In this document: piece after piece, positions 7,644-16,369 of the stretch
Numbering within the stretch: position 1 is the first letter of the stretch
Layout: each line of letters begins with the position of its first letter
Source: an uncultured Spirochaetales bacterium
GTDB taxonomy: Bacteria > Spirochaetota > Spirochaetia > Sphaerochaetales > Sphaerochaetaceae
Reading direction: 5' to 3'
Length of the DNA: 49,214 nt
NCBI GenBank assembly: GCA_944390865.1
Contig: CALXRC010000014.1
Location: 1 to 49,214, forward strand
Made by a program: the position numbers and the translations under genes
The notes under the pieces: model-generated
What the model saw: only the letters and a program-made list of their open reading frames with translations
What the model was told of the DNA's origin: nothing
The model's database searches: none

Positions 7644-8336
7644 ATGATCAAATACTCAAAGCCAAAAATCATCATCCTTATCATAATCACGCTGGTGCTC
7701 TGGTACATGGTGCGCTGCGGCATCAGCCTGCCCTTTTCTGATGTGAACAGATTTTCCATAGATGCAGACGGCAGTTCTGTTGAAATCAACAACAGAATGG
7801 AAGGCAGTCTTGCCGTGACAGTCAGCGATGATGAGCTGATCCGCATCACGGACAGCAGCGGAGAAAAAGTCCTTTCAGAAGGCTCCTATCATACACAAGA
7901 GTCCTCTGACGTGATACATATCAGCATACCTTCCTCTTATAAGGACATTTCGATAGCAGCCATTGACGGGATCAGCGCAGACGGCATTGAGGCGGAAAGA
8001 ATCTTTCTGTCTGCTGTTTCCGGGAACATCAGTGCCGGGAATATAAGAGCACGTGAGATTGACGCATCTACAGTCAGCGGAAACATCACAGTCTCGCAGT
8101 CCGCAGCAGCAGAGAAAGCCGATGCGGCGAGCGTCAGCGGAGACATTCTGCTTGCACTGGATGAAGCCGGGGAAATCTCGGCAGACACAGTCAGCGGAAA
8201 CATCACAGTTGACGTGCCTCAGCCTGAGGCATACTCAACAGACATCACTTCAATTGAAGGAAGCCGTCAGACGGAAGGCCATGGCAGCGGCATGATCAGG
8301 CTGAACACGGCTTCAGGCACCGTCAACATCATTTAG
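7644..8336 (+). CDS. DUF4097-type beta-repeat membrane protein of the psp operon
   Basis: A 230-residue protein with one N-terminal membrane anchor (about 8-30), then an exported or membrane-exposed domain. Its core is a regular beta repeat: SAVSGNIS, STVSGNIT, ASVSGDIL, ADTVSGNIT and a final TASGTVNII, spaced about 20 residues. This is the DUF4097/toast-rack pattern of a right-handed beta-solenoid. Such domains are often fused to or encoded beside PspC proteins and anti-sigma-like regulators, where they are thought to sense or bind in the envelope. It is the last gene of the sigma-54-driven operon. No catalytic residues are apparent, and a structural or sensory role is inferred. Confidence 0.8.
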   Translation: MIKYSKPKIIILIIITLVLWYMVRCGISLPFSDVNRFSIDADGSSVEINNRMEGSLAVTVSDDELIRITDSSGEKVLSEGSYHTQESSDVIHISIPSSYKDISIAAIDGISADGIEAERIFLSAVSGNISAGNIRAREIDASTVSGNITVSQSAAAEKADAASVSGDILLALDEAGEISADTVSGNITVDVPQPEAYSTDITSIEGSRQTEGHGSGMIRLNTASGTVNII

Positions 8337-8362
8337 CATCAGGCAATGACAAGAAAAGCCTG

Positions 8363-8398
8363 TTGACTGTCCTCTCCTCTTGAGACTAATTTAGACTC
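8363..8398 (+). promoter_or_regulatory. Promoter and palindromic operator before fucO
   Basis: TTGACT (8363-8368) with an 18-base spacer and TAATTT (8387-8392). The -10 lies in an imperfect 17-bp palindrome GAGACTAATTTAGACTC (8382-8398; one mismatch per arm), immediately before the ribosome site AGAGGAGA. A repressor bound there would block transcription. The regulator is not in the window. Confidence 0.5.
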
Positions 8399-8411
8399 AG
8401 AGGAGATAATT

Positions 8412-9563
8412 ATGGCTTACAGATTCAACTTAAATGAGACCAGCTATCATGGCAGCGGTGCCATCAAGGAAATCGCCAATGAGGCAAAGGGCAGACACTT
8501 CAAGAAGGCCTTTGTCTGTTCAGATCCGGACCTGATCAAGTTCAATGTCACAAAGAAGGTGCTTGATGTCCTTGAAGAGGCTTCTCTTGACTATGAGATC
8601 TACAGCGACATAAAGGCAAACCCGACAATTGAGAACGTGCAGCACGGAGTAGAGGCTTTCAAGAAGAGCGGTGCTGACTACATCATCGCAATCGGCGGCG
8701 GCTCAAGCATGGACACAGCAAAGGCAATCGGAATCATAATCGCAAACCCTGAGTTTGAAGATGTCAGATCACTGGAAGGCACAGCCCCTACACAGAATCC
8801 ATGCGTTCCCATCATCGCTGTTCCGACAACAGCCGGCACAGCCGCAGAGGTCACAATCAACTACGTCATCACAGATGTGCAGAAGAAGAGAAAGTTCGTC
8901 TGCGTAGATCCGCATGACATGCCGATTGTTGCAGTCGTCGACCCGGACATGATGTCAAGCATGCCAAAGGGCCTCACGGCAAGCACAGGCATGGATGCCC
9001 TGACTCATGCAATCGAAGGCTACACCACAAAGGGTGCCTGGGAGATGAGTGACATGTTCCATCTCAAGGCAATCGAGATCATTTCCAAAAACCTCAGGGC
9101 AGCAGTCAGCAATGACCCGGCAGGCCGTGAAGGAATGGCTCTCGGACAGTACATCGCAGGCATGGGCTTTTCCAATGTCGGACTCGGAATCGCACACTCA
9201 ATGGCCCATACTCTCGGCGCAGTCTATGACACTCCGCACGGAGTCGCCTGTGCAATGATGCTTCCTATCGTCATGGACTTCAATAAAGAGACAACTGGAG
9301 AGAAGTATCGCGAGATCGCAAGGGCAATGGGCGTCAAGGGCGTTGACGAAATGAGCCAGGACGAGTACAGACAGGCTGCAATTGATGCCGTCAGAAAGCT
9401 CGGTCAGGATGTGGGAATCCCTGCAACAGTTGATGCCATCAGAGAAGAAGATCTTGAGTTCCTTGCCCAGAGTGCAGCCGCAGATGCCTGCGCACCCGGC
9501 AACCCGAAAGAAGCCTCTATTGAGGACTTCAAGGCAATGTTCCGCAAGATCATGAAGCACTGA
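8412..9563 (+). CDS. fucO: Lactaldehyde reductase / 1,2-propanediol oxidoreductase
   Basis: FucO is an iron-dependent group III alcohol dehydrogenase that reduces L-lactaldehyde from fucose or rhamnose breakdown to 1,2-propanediol with NADH. The 383-residue product follows E. coli FucO closely along its length: IAIGGGSSMDTAKAIG (NAD binding), PTTAGTAAEVTINYVITD, RKFVCVDPHD, then the metal ligands in MDALTHAIEGY and HSMAHTLGAVYDTPHG. The end IEDFKAMFRKIM is family-like. It stands alone with its own promoter, palindromic operator and strong terminator. A class II aldolase of fuculose-phosphate type at 31.8-32.4 kb could supply its substrate, though the two are far apart. Confidence 0.92.
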   Translation: MAYRFNLNETSYHGSGAIKEIANEAKGRHFKKAFVCSDPDLIKFNVTKKVLDVLEEASLDYEIYSDIKANPTIENVQHGVEAFKKSGADYIIAIGGGSSMDTAKAIGIIIANPEFEDVRSLEGTAPTQNPCVPIIAVPTTAGTAAEVTINYVITDVQKKRKFVCVDPHDMPIVAVVDPDMMSSMPKGLTASTGMDALTHAIEGYTTKGAWEMSDMFHLKAIEIISKNLRAAVSNDPAGREGMALGQYIAGMGFSNVGLGIAHSMAHTLGAVYDTPHGVACAMMLPIVMDFNKETTGEKYREIARAMGVKGVDEMSQDEYRQAAIDAVRKLGQDVGIPATVDAIREEDLEFLAQSAAADACAPGNPKEASIEDFKAMFRKIMKH

Positions 9564-9583
9564 GTGCGCCTTTAAGCAGTCAG

Positions 9584-9618
9584 AAGGGTTCTGTCAGGAC
9601 TGGGCAGGACCCTTTTTT
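9584..9618 (+). terminator. Rho-independent terminator of fucO
   Basis: AAGGGTTCTG (9584-9593) pairs with CAGGACCCTT (one G-U pair) around an 11-base loop, followed by a T run. It lies 20 bases after the fucO stop. Confidence 0.9.
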
Positions 9619-9661
9619 GTTGCATAAGTTGTTGCGTTTTGGTGTAATTGTTGCATTTCTG

Positions 9662-9690
9662 TTGAACCCCGCTGACCTTTCTGATAATAT
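9662..9690 (+). promoter_or_regulatory. Sigma-70-type promoter of carAB
   Basis: TTGAAC (9662-9667), a 17-base spacer, and TAATAT (9685-9690). Upstream, GTTGC occurs three times (about 9619, 9632 and 9650), which may be a regulator site, though no known pyrimidine or arginine operator is recognisable. Confidence 0.7.
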
Positions 9691-9719
9691 TTTGCCAATT
9701 TGTTTAGAGGGCGTGAATA

Positions 9720-10820
9720 ATGCAGCAAGGTTATTTAATACTGTCAACAGGGGAAATCTGCCGGGGTGCGGTTTTCGGCGCTGTTGATAAAGTCGCGGCC
9801 GGAGAGATCGTGTTCAACACAAGCATGACCGGCTACCCTGAGATCCTTACAGATCCTTCCTACAACGGGCAGATTGTGCTTTTCACCTATCCGCTCATCG
9901 GAAACTACGGCTACAGCGATGAATGGAAGGAAAGCAGCGGCGTCAAATGCGAGGCGATCGTAGTCAAGAAGCTGTACACCGGAGCCCTGCCTCCGGAAAG
10001 GGAAAGTCTGGATGCTGCGATGAGAAAGCGCGGGATCATCGGAATCTCAGGAGTTGACACCAGAAGCCTGACGCTCAGGATCAGACAGAAGGGTTCATGC
10101 AACGCTGTCATCTGCAGCGAAGACAGGCTTGAGGAAGCCAGAGAACTTCTGTCAGCCTTCCCCGCCATCACAGAGCGGGACCTGATAACAGGTGTTGCGG
10201 TAAAGGAGAAGGTCCTCAACCCCGATTACGGCGAAGGAAGAGAAAAGGCTCCATCCAGCCCGCGCTTCAGCATTGCCGTGGTTGACTTTGGAATCAAGAC
10301 ATCAATTGTCACAAACTTCTACAGGCGCGGCTGCGCTGTCACCCTGTTTCCTCCTTCATTCACCAGTGAGGAAATACTCTCCGGAGGCTATGACATGCTG
10401 TTCCTGTCAAACGGACCGGGAGATCCGGCCCTGCTCCAGGATCAGGTAAAAGAGGTCCGCAAGTGCATAGGAAAGCTCCCTGTCTGCGGCATCTGTCTCG
10501 GACATCAGCTGATAACCTGGGCGCTCGGAGGACGCACAGTCAAGATGACATACGGCCACCACGGAGGCAACCAGCCTGTCAGGGATCTTGATACAGGAAG
10601 AAGCTTTGTCACAGCCCAGAACCACAACTACATGAGTGACATGACCAGCCTTCCAAAGTCAGTCCATCTCTGGTTCACCAATGCCAATGACGGCACAGTG
10701 GAAGGACTGTATGACAGGGAAAGACACGTCAGATCAGTGCAGTTCCACCCGGAAGCCAGTCCCGGGCCGGAAGACGCTCACTGGATCTTTGATGCATTTC
10801 TCGGGGAGATTGAAAAATGA
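9720..10820 (+). CDS. carA: Carbamoyl-phosphate synthase small (glutaminase) subunit
   Basis: CarA hydrolyses glutamine and passes ammonia to CarB for carbamoyl phosphate, the precursor of pyrimidines and arginine. The 366-residue protein has the N-terminal CPSase small domain ([28 protein letters not shown]) and a class I amidotransferase domain from about 180. Its nucleophile is Cys259 in GICLGHQ, with the catalytic histidine in [11 protein letters not shown] near the end. Length is usual for the family. A GAGGG ribosome site precedes the ATG. Its stop overlaps the carB start by four bases (ATGA), giving coupled synthesis of the two subunits. Confidence 0.97.
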   Translation: MQQGYLILSTGEICRGAVFGAVDKVAAGEIVFNTSMTGYPEILTDPSYNGQIVLFTYPLIGNYGYSDEWKESSGVKCEAIVVKKLYTGALPPERESLDAAMRKRGIIGISGVDTRSLTLRIRQKGSCNAVICSEDRLEEARELLSAFPAITERDLITGVAVKEKVLNPDYGEGREKAPSSPRFSIAVVDFGIKTSIVTNFYRRGCAVTLFPPSFTSEEILSGGYDMLFLSNGPGDPALLQDQVKEVRKCIGKLPVCGICLGHQLITWALGGRTVKMTYGHHGGNQPVRDLDTGRSFVTAQNHNYMSDMTSLPKSVHLWFTNANDGTVEGLYDRERHVRSVQFHPEASPGPEDAHWIFDAFLGEIEK

Positions 10821-13800
10821 GGCGCAGCGATATCAGACACATACTTGTCATAGGTTCAGGACCTATTGTCATCGGACAGGCCTGTGAATTTGACTACTCA
10901 GGCAACCAGGCCGTCAGGGCACTTAAGGAAGAAGGATACGAGGTCTCGCTGATCAACCCGAATCCTGCGACAGTCATGACGACGCCGGGAACCGCCGACC
11001 ACATCTTCCTTGAGCCGCTCAAGCCGGAATATGTTGAGAAGATCTTCCAGCAGGTTGGACCGGACGCCATTCTCTCCACAATGGGCGGGCAGACCGCGCT
11101 GAACCTGACAATGGAGTTGCAGAAGCTCGGACTGCTGGAAAAGTACAATGTGAAGGTCATCGGTGCCAGCACAGAAGCTATTGAAAAGGCGGAAGACAGA
11201 GGAAAGTTCAAAGATATCATCACCTCTCTCGGCCTGGAGAGCGCAAAGAGCAGGATAGTCCACTCTCTGGATGAGGCACGCGAAGCGCGCTCGTTCATTC
11301 CCCTTCCGGTGATCATCCGCCCCTCCTTCACCCTCGGAGGCATGGGAGGAAGCATCGCAAGCACTGAGGATGAGTTCCTGCCGCTTGTCGAGAAGGCACT
11401 GGAAATGAGCCCCACGCACGAGGCACTGCTGGAAGAGTCGCTCATCGGCTGGAAAGAGTTTGAGATGGAGGTCATGAGAGACAAGAATGACAATGCCATC
11501 ATCGTCTGTTCAATAGAGAACGTTGATCCCATGGGCGTCCATACAGGCGACAGCATCACGGTCGCTCCGGCGCAGACACTGTCTGACAGGCAGTACCAGA
11601 AAATGAGAAATGCCTCTATCGACATCCTGCGTGCTGTCGGCGTCGACTGCGGAGGATCAAATGTGCAGTTTGCGATGAAGCCGGACAGCGACAGGATGAT
11701 TGTCATCGAAATGAATCCGAGAGTCTCCCGCTCGTCTGCGCTCGCAAGCAAGGCGACAGGCTTTCCGATCGCACGCATAAGCGCGAAGCTGGCTGTGGGA
11801 TACACGCTTGACGAAGTCATGAACGAGATCACGGGACAGAGCGCCTCATGCTTTGAGCCTGCCCTGGACTATGTGGCAGTCAAAGTCCCGCGCTTCGAGC
11901 TGGAGAAGTTCCCGCTGCCCTCTTCCGCCCTCGGCACCCAGATGAGAAGCGTCGGAGAGGCGCTTGCACTCGGAAGGAATATGACAGAAGGCCTGAACAA
12001 GGCCATCAGGGCAAGCGAGAGAAAGCTTGAGGGACTGGTTGAGCTCGACAGGAGAGAGCACAATATCGACACTCTGCTCAGGAGCGCGCACCCTCTGCGC
12101 CTGCTTGCCGCCTACACCACAATCTGCGAAGAAGGAAAGGACTGCCTTGAACGCATTGCCGCACTGACAGGCTTTGACCGCTTCTTCCTCCAGTGCCTGT
12201 ACGAGCAGAGCCTGCTGGACAAAAGGCTGAGAAAAGAAGAGCTGACGGCAGAGCTTCTCACTCAGGCCAAGGAAGCAGGCATGAGCGACAGGCGCATAAG
12301 CCAGCTGACAGGAAAGACGGAAACTGACATAGAGGCACTGCGCAGCAGATATGACATACATGCGAAAGTCCATTTTGTAGACACCTGCGCAGGAGAATTT
12401 GAGGCGCTCACGCCGTACTGCTACACGACCTACAGCGAAGAGGATGAGGGCAGCAGCCTTGGAGAGAATGCCGTCATCATCGTGGCCTCTGGACCCAACA
12501 GAATCGGACAGGGTCTGGAGTTTGACACCTGCTGCACGCTTGCATCCCTCGCCTTCCGCGCCCACGGAAGAAAGACGATCATGGTCAACTCCAATCCGGA
12601 GACTGTATCCACGGACTTCAACACCTCGGACAGGCTCTACATCTCTCCTCTCACGGCAGAGGAAGTCATTGAGATCATGAGAAAGGAGAAATGCCGCAAT
12701 GTCGTGCTCCAGCTGGGCGGACAGACTCCGCTGAACATGGCCCAGAGGCTTCAGGAAGAAGGAGCCTGCATTATGGGCACAAGTCTGGAAGGCATTGATG
12801 AGACAGAGGACAGAGGCCTCTTCTCAGCCCTTGTCAGAAGACTCGGCCTGCGCCAGCCTGAAAACAGGATGGCAGCAACCAGAGAGGAGGTCTTCGAGAA
12901 AGCCAGAGAAATCGGCTTCCCTGTCCTGCTCAGGCCTTCCTTCGTGCTTGGCGGAAGGAGCATGTTCATCGCTTATGATGAAGACGGGCTTTCCCAGTTC
13001 CTGGCAAACGGAAACGTGACTCTGTCGCCCGAGTCTCCGGTTCTTGTCGACCAGTTCCTTGAAGATGCATTTGAATATGATCTGGATGCCGTGTGCGACG
13101 GAGAGAGTGTCTATATCGGAGGAATCCTCCAGCATATTGAGGCGGCAGGAATTCACTCAGGAGACTCTGCCGCAGTCTTCCCGCCCTACAAGAGCAAGCC
13201 GGAAGTGCTTGAGGAAATGAGGCAGTGGACGCTGAAGATCGCAAGAGAACTCAACGTAAGAGGCATGATGAACATTCAGTTCGCCGAGAAAGACGGCCGC
13301 CTCTATATCATCGAGGTGAATCCCCGCGCCTCAAGGACTGTGCCTTTCATCAGCAAGGCCAGCGGCGTCAACCTCATCGACAAGGCAGTGAAGGTCTGGC
13401 TGGGAGAAAGCCTGATCCAGCAGGGTCTTGCTGATCCTGTGACTCACATCGGAGAAGGACACTGCCACACAGGCTGGGCGATAAAGGAAGCCGTCTTCTC
13501 CTTTGACCGCTTTGTCAATGTGGATCCCCAGCTCGGACCGGAAATGAGAAGCACTGGAGAAGTTGCAGGCATGGGCCGCACCTTCGGAGAGGCCTATGCG
13601 AAGAGTCAGGCCAGCAGCGGCAATATCCTTCCTGTCAGCGGCAGGGTCATCATCTCTGTGAACAAGAAGGACAGACAAACGATTGTCCCGATCGCTAAGG
13701 CACTGCAGGAGCTTGGCTTCACCCTGCTTGCGACAAGGGGAACAGCCCGCGACCTCTTTGATCAGGGTGTGCTGTGCGATGTCGTGCTGAAGGTGCATGA

Positions 13801-14017
13801 CGGAAGGCCGAACATTGTGGACCTGATCAGGAACCATAAGGTTGACCTTATAATCAACACTCCGATGGGCTTCCATGCCACACGTTCCGACGATGATATC
13901 CGCACGGAAGCTGTGAGAAACAAAATTCCGTACACGACAACGACAAGCGCGGCGGCAGCAGCTGTAGATGCAATCCGCTATCTGCAGAGAAGAGAGTATG
14001 TAGTAAGAGAGATTTAG
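10817..14017 (+). CDS. carB: Carbamoyl-phosphate synthase large subunit
   Basis: CarB makes carbamoyl phosphate from bicarbonate, ammonia and two ATP. The 1066-residue protein has the standard duplicated ATP-grasp layout. The carboxyphosphate half (1-400) opens [20 protein letters not shown] and holds [11 protein letters not shown] and [18 protein letters not shown]. An oligomerisation segment follows. The carbamoyl-phosphate half (about 550-930) has [25 protein letters not shown] and [18 protein letters not shown]. The C-terminal allosteric MGS domain (about 935-1066) holds ATRGTA and NTPMG. Length and motifs are typical, with no interruption. It is followed by a nitrilase-family gene after five bases. 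Confidence 0.98.
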   Translation: MRRSDIRHILVIGSGPIVIGQACEFDYSGNQAVRALKEEGYEVSLINPNPATVMTTPGTADHIFLEPLKPEYVEKIFQQVGPDAILSTMGGQTALNLTMELQKLGLLEKYNVKVIGASTEAIEKAEDRGKFKDIITSLGLESAKSRIVHSLDEAREARSFIPLPVIIRPSFTLGGMGGSIASTEDEFLPLVEKALEMSPTHEALLEESLIGWKEFEMEVMRDKNDNAIIVCSIENVDPMGVHTGDSITVAPAQTLSDRQYQKMRNASIDILRAVGVDCGGSNVQFAMKPDSDRMIVIEMNPRVSRSSALASKATGFPIARISAKLAVGYTLDEVMNEITGQSASCFEPALDYVAVKVPRFELEKFPLPSSALGTQMRSVGEALALGRNMTEGLNKAIRASERKLEGLVELDRREHNIDTLLRSAHPLRLLAAYTTICEEGKDCLERIAALTGFDRFFLQCLYEQSLLDKRLRKEELTAELLTQAKEAGMSDRRISQLTGKTETDIEALRSRYDIHAKVHFVDTCAGEFEALTPYCYTTYSEEDEGSSLGENAVIIVASGPNRIGQGLEFDTCCTLASLAFRAHGRKTIMVNSNPETVSTDFNTSDRLYISPLTAEEVIEIMRKEKCRNVVLQLGGQTPLNMAQRLQEEGACIMGTSLEGIDETEDRGLFSALVRRLGLRQPENRMAATREEVFEKAREIGFPVLLRPSFVLGGRSMFIAYDEDGLSQFLANGNVTLSPESPVLVDQFLEDAFEYDLDAVCDGESVYIGGILQHIEAAGIHSGDSAAVFPPYKSKPEVLEEMRQWTLKIARELNVRGMMNIQFAEKDGRLYIIEVNPRASRTVPFISKASGVNLIDKAVKVWLGESLIQQGLADPVTHIGEGHCHTGWAIKEAVFSFDRFVNVDPQLGPEMRSTGEVAGMGRTFGEAYAKSQASSGNILPVSGRVIISVNKKDRQTIVPIAKALQELGFTLLATRGTARDLFDQGVLCDVVLKVHDGRPNIVDLIRNHKVDLIINTPMGFHATRSDDDIRTEAVRNKIPYTTTTSAAAAAVDAIRYLQRREYVVREI

Positions 14018-14022
14018 GACAG

Positions 14023-14880
14023 ATGCTGAAAATCGGTTTTGCCCAGTGCATTCCTGACTATACTCTGTCTCAGGCCCTGTCAATATGCAGCAGGGCCTCC
14101 TCTCTTGGCTGCGATATCCTGCTCTTTCCTGAAATGTGGAACATAGGCTATGAAATCGGAGATGAAAACCCTCAGCTCTGGCTGGACAGGGCTGTGTCCA
14201 TTGACTCTCCTTATGTCTCAGCTTTTCAGGAAGAAGCTGAAAAGCTCGGCCTTGCCATTGTCGTCACACTGCTTGAGAAAACTGAAAAAGGCGCCAGAAA
14301 CACAGCTGTACTCATTGACAGGCATGGAACTCTTGTCCAGGTCTATGCGAAGGTCCATACCTGCGACTTTTCCTCTGAAGCCTGCCTTATTCCCGGCAGC
14401 GGCTTTGAGACAAGCATTCTGGATACAGCGCAGGGTCCTGTGAAAACCGGGCTGATGATCTGCTTTGACAGGGAGTTTCCGGAAAGCGCCCGCATCCTCA
14501 TGCTGCAGGGTGCTGAGCTAATTTTCGTTCCCAATGCCTGTCCGATGGAGATCAACAGGCTGTCGCAGCTCAGGGCAAGAGCCTTTGAGAACATGACGGC
14601 AATTGCGACCTGCAACTACCCGTCCGGCAAGGACGAATGCAACGGAAAATCTTCCCTTTTTGATGGGATTGCATATGATGAGTCCGGCTCAAGGGACATG
14701 TGTGCCTTTCTCGCTCCAGAAGGCGAAGGCCTGTTTGCCGCCCAGCTTGATCTTGAGGCCCTGAGAGCCTACAGGAAAAGCGAAGTCCACGGCAACTGCT
14801 ACAGAAAGCCGGAGCGCTATTCGCTCCTGACAGCTCCTGCAGTTGAAGCACCTTTCATCAGAGCCGACCGCAGAAAATAG
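14023..14880 (+). CDS. Carbon-nitrogen hydrolase (nitrilase superfamily)
   Basis: A 285-residue amidase-type enzyme with the full nitrilase triad: Glu37 in LLFPEMW, Lys110 in YAKVH and Cys147 in LMICFDREFPE. The MICFDxxFPE signature and the ELIFVPNAC segment fit the branch of N-carbamoyl amidases and omega-amidases more than true nitrilases. The gene begins five bases after carB and shares its promoter, so a role in carbamoyl or amide nitrogen metabolism is plausible. It might clear carbamoylated by-products or release ammonia. The exact substrate cannot be read from sequence. The ATG is preceded by GAGATTTAGGACAG, a weak ribosome site, consistent with coupling to carB. Confidence 0.85.
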   Translation: MLKIGFAQCIPDYTLSQALSICSRASSLGCDILLFPEMWNIGYEIGDENPQLWLDRAVSIDSPYVSAFQEEAEKLGLAIVVTLLEKTEKGARNTAVLIDRHGTLVQVYAKVHTCDFSSEACLIPGSGFETSILDTAQGPVKTGLMICFDREFPESARILMLQGAELIFVPNACPMEINRLSQLRARAFENMTAIATCNYPSGKDECNGKSSLFDGIAYDESGSRDMCAFLAPEGEGLFAAQLDLEALRAYRKSEVHGNCYRKPERYSLLTAPAVEAPFIRADRRK

Positions 14881-14884
14881 ACAA

Positions 14885-14914
14885 AGGCTGTCAGTCTCTC
14901 CCGGCTGACAGCCT
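14885..14914. terminator. Bidirectional hairpin between the car operon and the hsp20 pair
   Basis: AGGCTGTCAG (14885-14894) and CTGACAGCCT (14905-14914) form a perfect 10-bp stem. On the minus strand TTTGTCTATTTT follows, making it a usable terminator for the hsp20 genes. On the plus strand a second stem GACGGAG/CTCCGTC with a loose T-rich tail follows. Together they separate two convergent operons. Confidence 0.65.
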
Positions 14915-14981
14915 CTGATGCTCTGACGGAGCAATGTTGTGAGCAGCCTCCGTCCTTTGTATCTTTTCTCTTTGCTTTATC

Positions 14982-15395
14982 TTATCTGCTGATCTTGACT
15001 TCTATCCTTCTTGGCTGAACCTCTGCCTTCTTCGGAATCGTCACAAGCAGTATGCCGCTCTTGTAATCAGCACTGATCTTGTCTTCTTCCACTCCTTCCG
15101 GCAGCGAGAAGCTCCTCCTGAAGGCCGGCATGCTTATCTCTCTTGCCAGGTACTCCCTGTCCTTGTCCGCCTTCATCTCTTCTGCGCTTATCGTCAGCAC
15201 ATGCTTGTCCACATGCAGCTTCACTGCCTCCTCATCATAGCCTGCCACCTCCAGCTCTATGATGTATGCTTCCTTTGTCTCATACACATCTGCAGGCGGG
15301 AACCTCCTCCCGCTGTCTGTCCATGTGCTGAACAGATCATTAAACACTGAATCCAGTCCCCATACCGGGTCAGATGTTCTGTAATAGTATCTCAT
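14982..15395 (-). CDS. Small heat-shock protein, Hsp20/alpha-crystallin family (distal copy)
   Basis: Small heat-shock proteins hold unfolding proteins for refolding by other chaperones. This 137-residue protein has a short variable N-terminal arm (MRYYYRTSDPVWGLDSVFND), an alpha-crystallin domain at about 33-125 (PADVYETKEAYIIELEVAGY, with GILLVTIPKK as the late strand carrying the G-I/V-L motif) and a short tail. It follows a related copy after 20 bases and is presumably co-transcribed from the sigma-54 promoter upstream. The two copies differ clearly in the N-terminal arm, so they probably form separate or mixed oligomers. Confidence 0.95.
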   Translation of the reverse strand: MRYYYRTSDPVWGLDSVFNDLFSTWTDSGRRFPPADVYETKEAYIIELEVAGYDEEAVKLHVDKHVLTISAEEMKADKDREYLAREISMPAFRRSFSLPEGVEEDKISADYKSGILLVTIPKKAEVQPRRIEVKISR

Positions 15396-15415
15396 CTTCT
15401 CTCTCCTCCTGTCTC

Positions 15416-15838
15416 TCAGCCGATCTTAACTTCGATCTTTCTCGGCTCCTGTTTTGCCTTCTTCGCTATCTCTATGCTCAGTATCCCTCTCTTCATGCTG
15501 GCACTGAGCTTCTCCTCATCTGCATCCTCCGGAAGCGTGAATGCCCTCTCAAAGCTGCTCACCCTTCTCTCCCTGAGCAGATACTTCTTCTCCTCTTCTT
15601 CACTGTGCCTCTCTTTCTCCTCTCCTCTGAGGTGAAGCACATGATCTTCCACATAGATGCTTATTGCATCCTCATCGTATCCGGGAACTGCCGCCTGTAT
15701 CAGGTAGGACTCCTTTCCCTCGCTTATGTCAACGCTCGGCATTCTTCTGTCTGAATAGGAAGAAAAGAAAGAATCAAACATTTTATCCATTTCCTTCATC
15801 ATGTTTCTCTGTACTCTTGCTATGCTGTTGTCTGCCAT
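15416..15838 (-). CDS. Small heat-shock protein, Hsp20/alpha-crystallin family (proximal copy)
   Basis: A 140-residue holdase chaperone with a methionine-rich N-terminal arm (MADNSIARVQRNMMKEMDKM) and an alpha-crystallin domain from about 33. The domain has MPSVDISEGKESYLIQAAVPGY, a highly charged loop EERHSEEEEKK-like around 80, SFERAFTLPEDAD and the closing GILSIEIAKK. It is the first gene of a two-gene hsp20 operon. No CIRCE element (the HrcA site) is present upstream. Instead a sigma-54 -24/-12 promoter lies about 45 bases before the start, an unusual arrangement for hsp20. The ribosome site AACAGGAGG precedes the ATG. Confidence 0.95.
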   Translation of the reverse strand: MADNSIARVQRNMMKEMDKMFDSFFSSYSDRRMPSVDISEGKESYLIQAAVPGYDEDAISIYVEDHVLHLRGEEKERHSEEEEKKYLLRERRVSSFERAFTLPEDADEEKLSASMKRGILSIEIAKKAKQEPRKIEVKIG

Positions 15839-15881
15839 CTTTCCGGCCTCCTGTTTTCTTGTCTTTTCTGTGCCTACATAA

Positions 15882-15899
15882 CAGCATGATCCATGCCAA
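15882..15899 (-). promoter_or_regulatory. Sigma-54 (-24/-12) promoter of the hsp20 operon
   Basis: On the minus strand TTGGCATGGATCATGCTG has GG (15897-15896) and GC (15885-15884) separated by exactly ten bases. It matches the pspA promoter of this window at most positions (TTGGCAC-AGATTATGCT there). The start would be near 15873, giving a leader of about 35 bases with AGGAGG. No activator gene is adjacent. PspF or another enhancer-binding protein could act here. Confidence 0.8.
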
Positions 15900-16146
15900 T
15901 CAGACTAACTTGTTTAAATACAATGAATTGCTTATCAAAGGCCAGATCTTGCTGTCCCGGACGGACTGCCTTTTCGTTTCCTTTTGACACAGCTGTCTCT
16001 CTCCTGCCCGGCTGCTGGGTCATTTTGATACACAGACTCCATTTTCTCCTGCTTTTTCCGGGTCACAGAAGGCAGAAACAGGAAATCAGAGATGTGAAGA
16101 CTGAATGAATTTTTCAAACCAGCAACAATTTTTAGTAAAATAGCAC

Positions 16147-16175
16147 TTTTCAAGGAAATTATTTACCTGTATTAT
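16147..16175 (+). promoter_or_regulatory. Sigma-70-type promoter of the 16.2-kb small RNA
   Basis: TTTTCA (16147-16152), a 17-base spacer, and TATTAT (16170-16175). The predicted start, about 16182, falls a few bases before the long stem. Confidence 0.5.
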
Positions 16176-16181
16176 AAGCCT

Positions 16182-16269
16182 AGCACTGGCATTTGGTTTC
16201 TGATTTCATAACAATTTCCCTCAACACACCTTTACCATAAACAACTTCAGAAACCGGTGCCTTTTTTTT
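16182..16269 (+). ncRNA. Candidate small RNA: closed stem, 43-base C-rich loop, U8 tail
   Basis: GGCATTTGGTTTCTGA (16188-16203) pairs with TCAGAAACCGGTGCC (16247-16261). Nine perfect pairs, a one-base bulge, two G-U pairs and four more pairs form the stem, followed at once by eight T. The 43-base loop looks unstructured and has C-rich, SD-complementary stretches (TTTCCCTC and ACACCTTTACC). A promoter ends seven bases upstream of the predicted start. The nearest upstream plus-strand gene ended 1.3 kb earlier, so a stand-alone transcript is more likely than a distant terminator. It matches no RNA family I recognise. Confidence 0.5.
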
Positions 16270-16369
16270 ATCTTCTGACAGCCAGGATTAAGCTTCTTAA
16301 TATTTGTTTTTGCAAATTTCTTGCAAAATCAGCGCTTAAGGATTAAAGTTTTGTCATGGAGGATAAAAA

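Larger units (their letters stand above)
15839..16369. other. 531-bp intergenic region with promoters and a candidate small RNA
   Basis: No gene-like open frame is visible. From left to right it holds the ribosome site and sigma-54 promoter of the hsp20 pair, about 200 bases in which I see no element, an AT-rich promoter (16147-16175), a stem-loop RNA candidate with a U8 tail (16182-16269), and the leader of the ATPase gene at 16370. That leader contains a doubled TTGCAAA(T/A) (about 16308 and 16321) and the ribosome site TGGAGGA. Confidence 0.6.

Noticed and set aside
11846..12565. Long minus-strand frame inside carB
   Set aside because: The plus strand is fully explained by carB. The opposite frame has no domain or ribosome site.
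16130..16190. TAGCACT motifs as a CIRCE heat-shock operator near hsp20
   Set aside because: Only half-like TAGCACT copies occur, with no inverted GAGTGCTAA arm at nine-base spacing.
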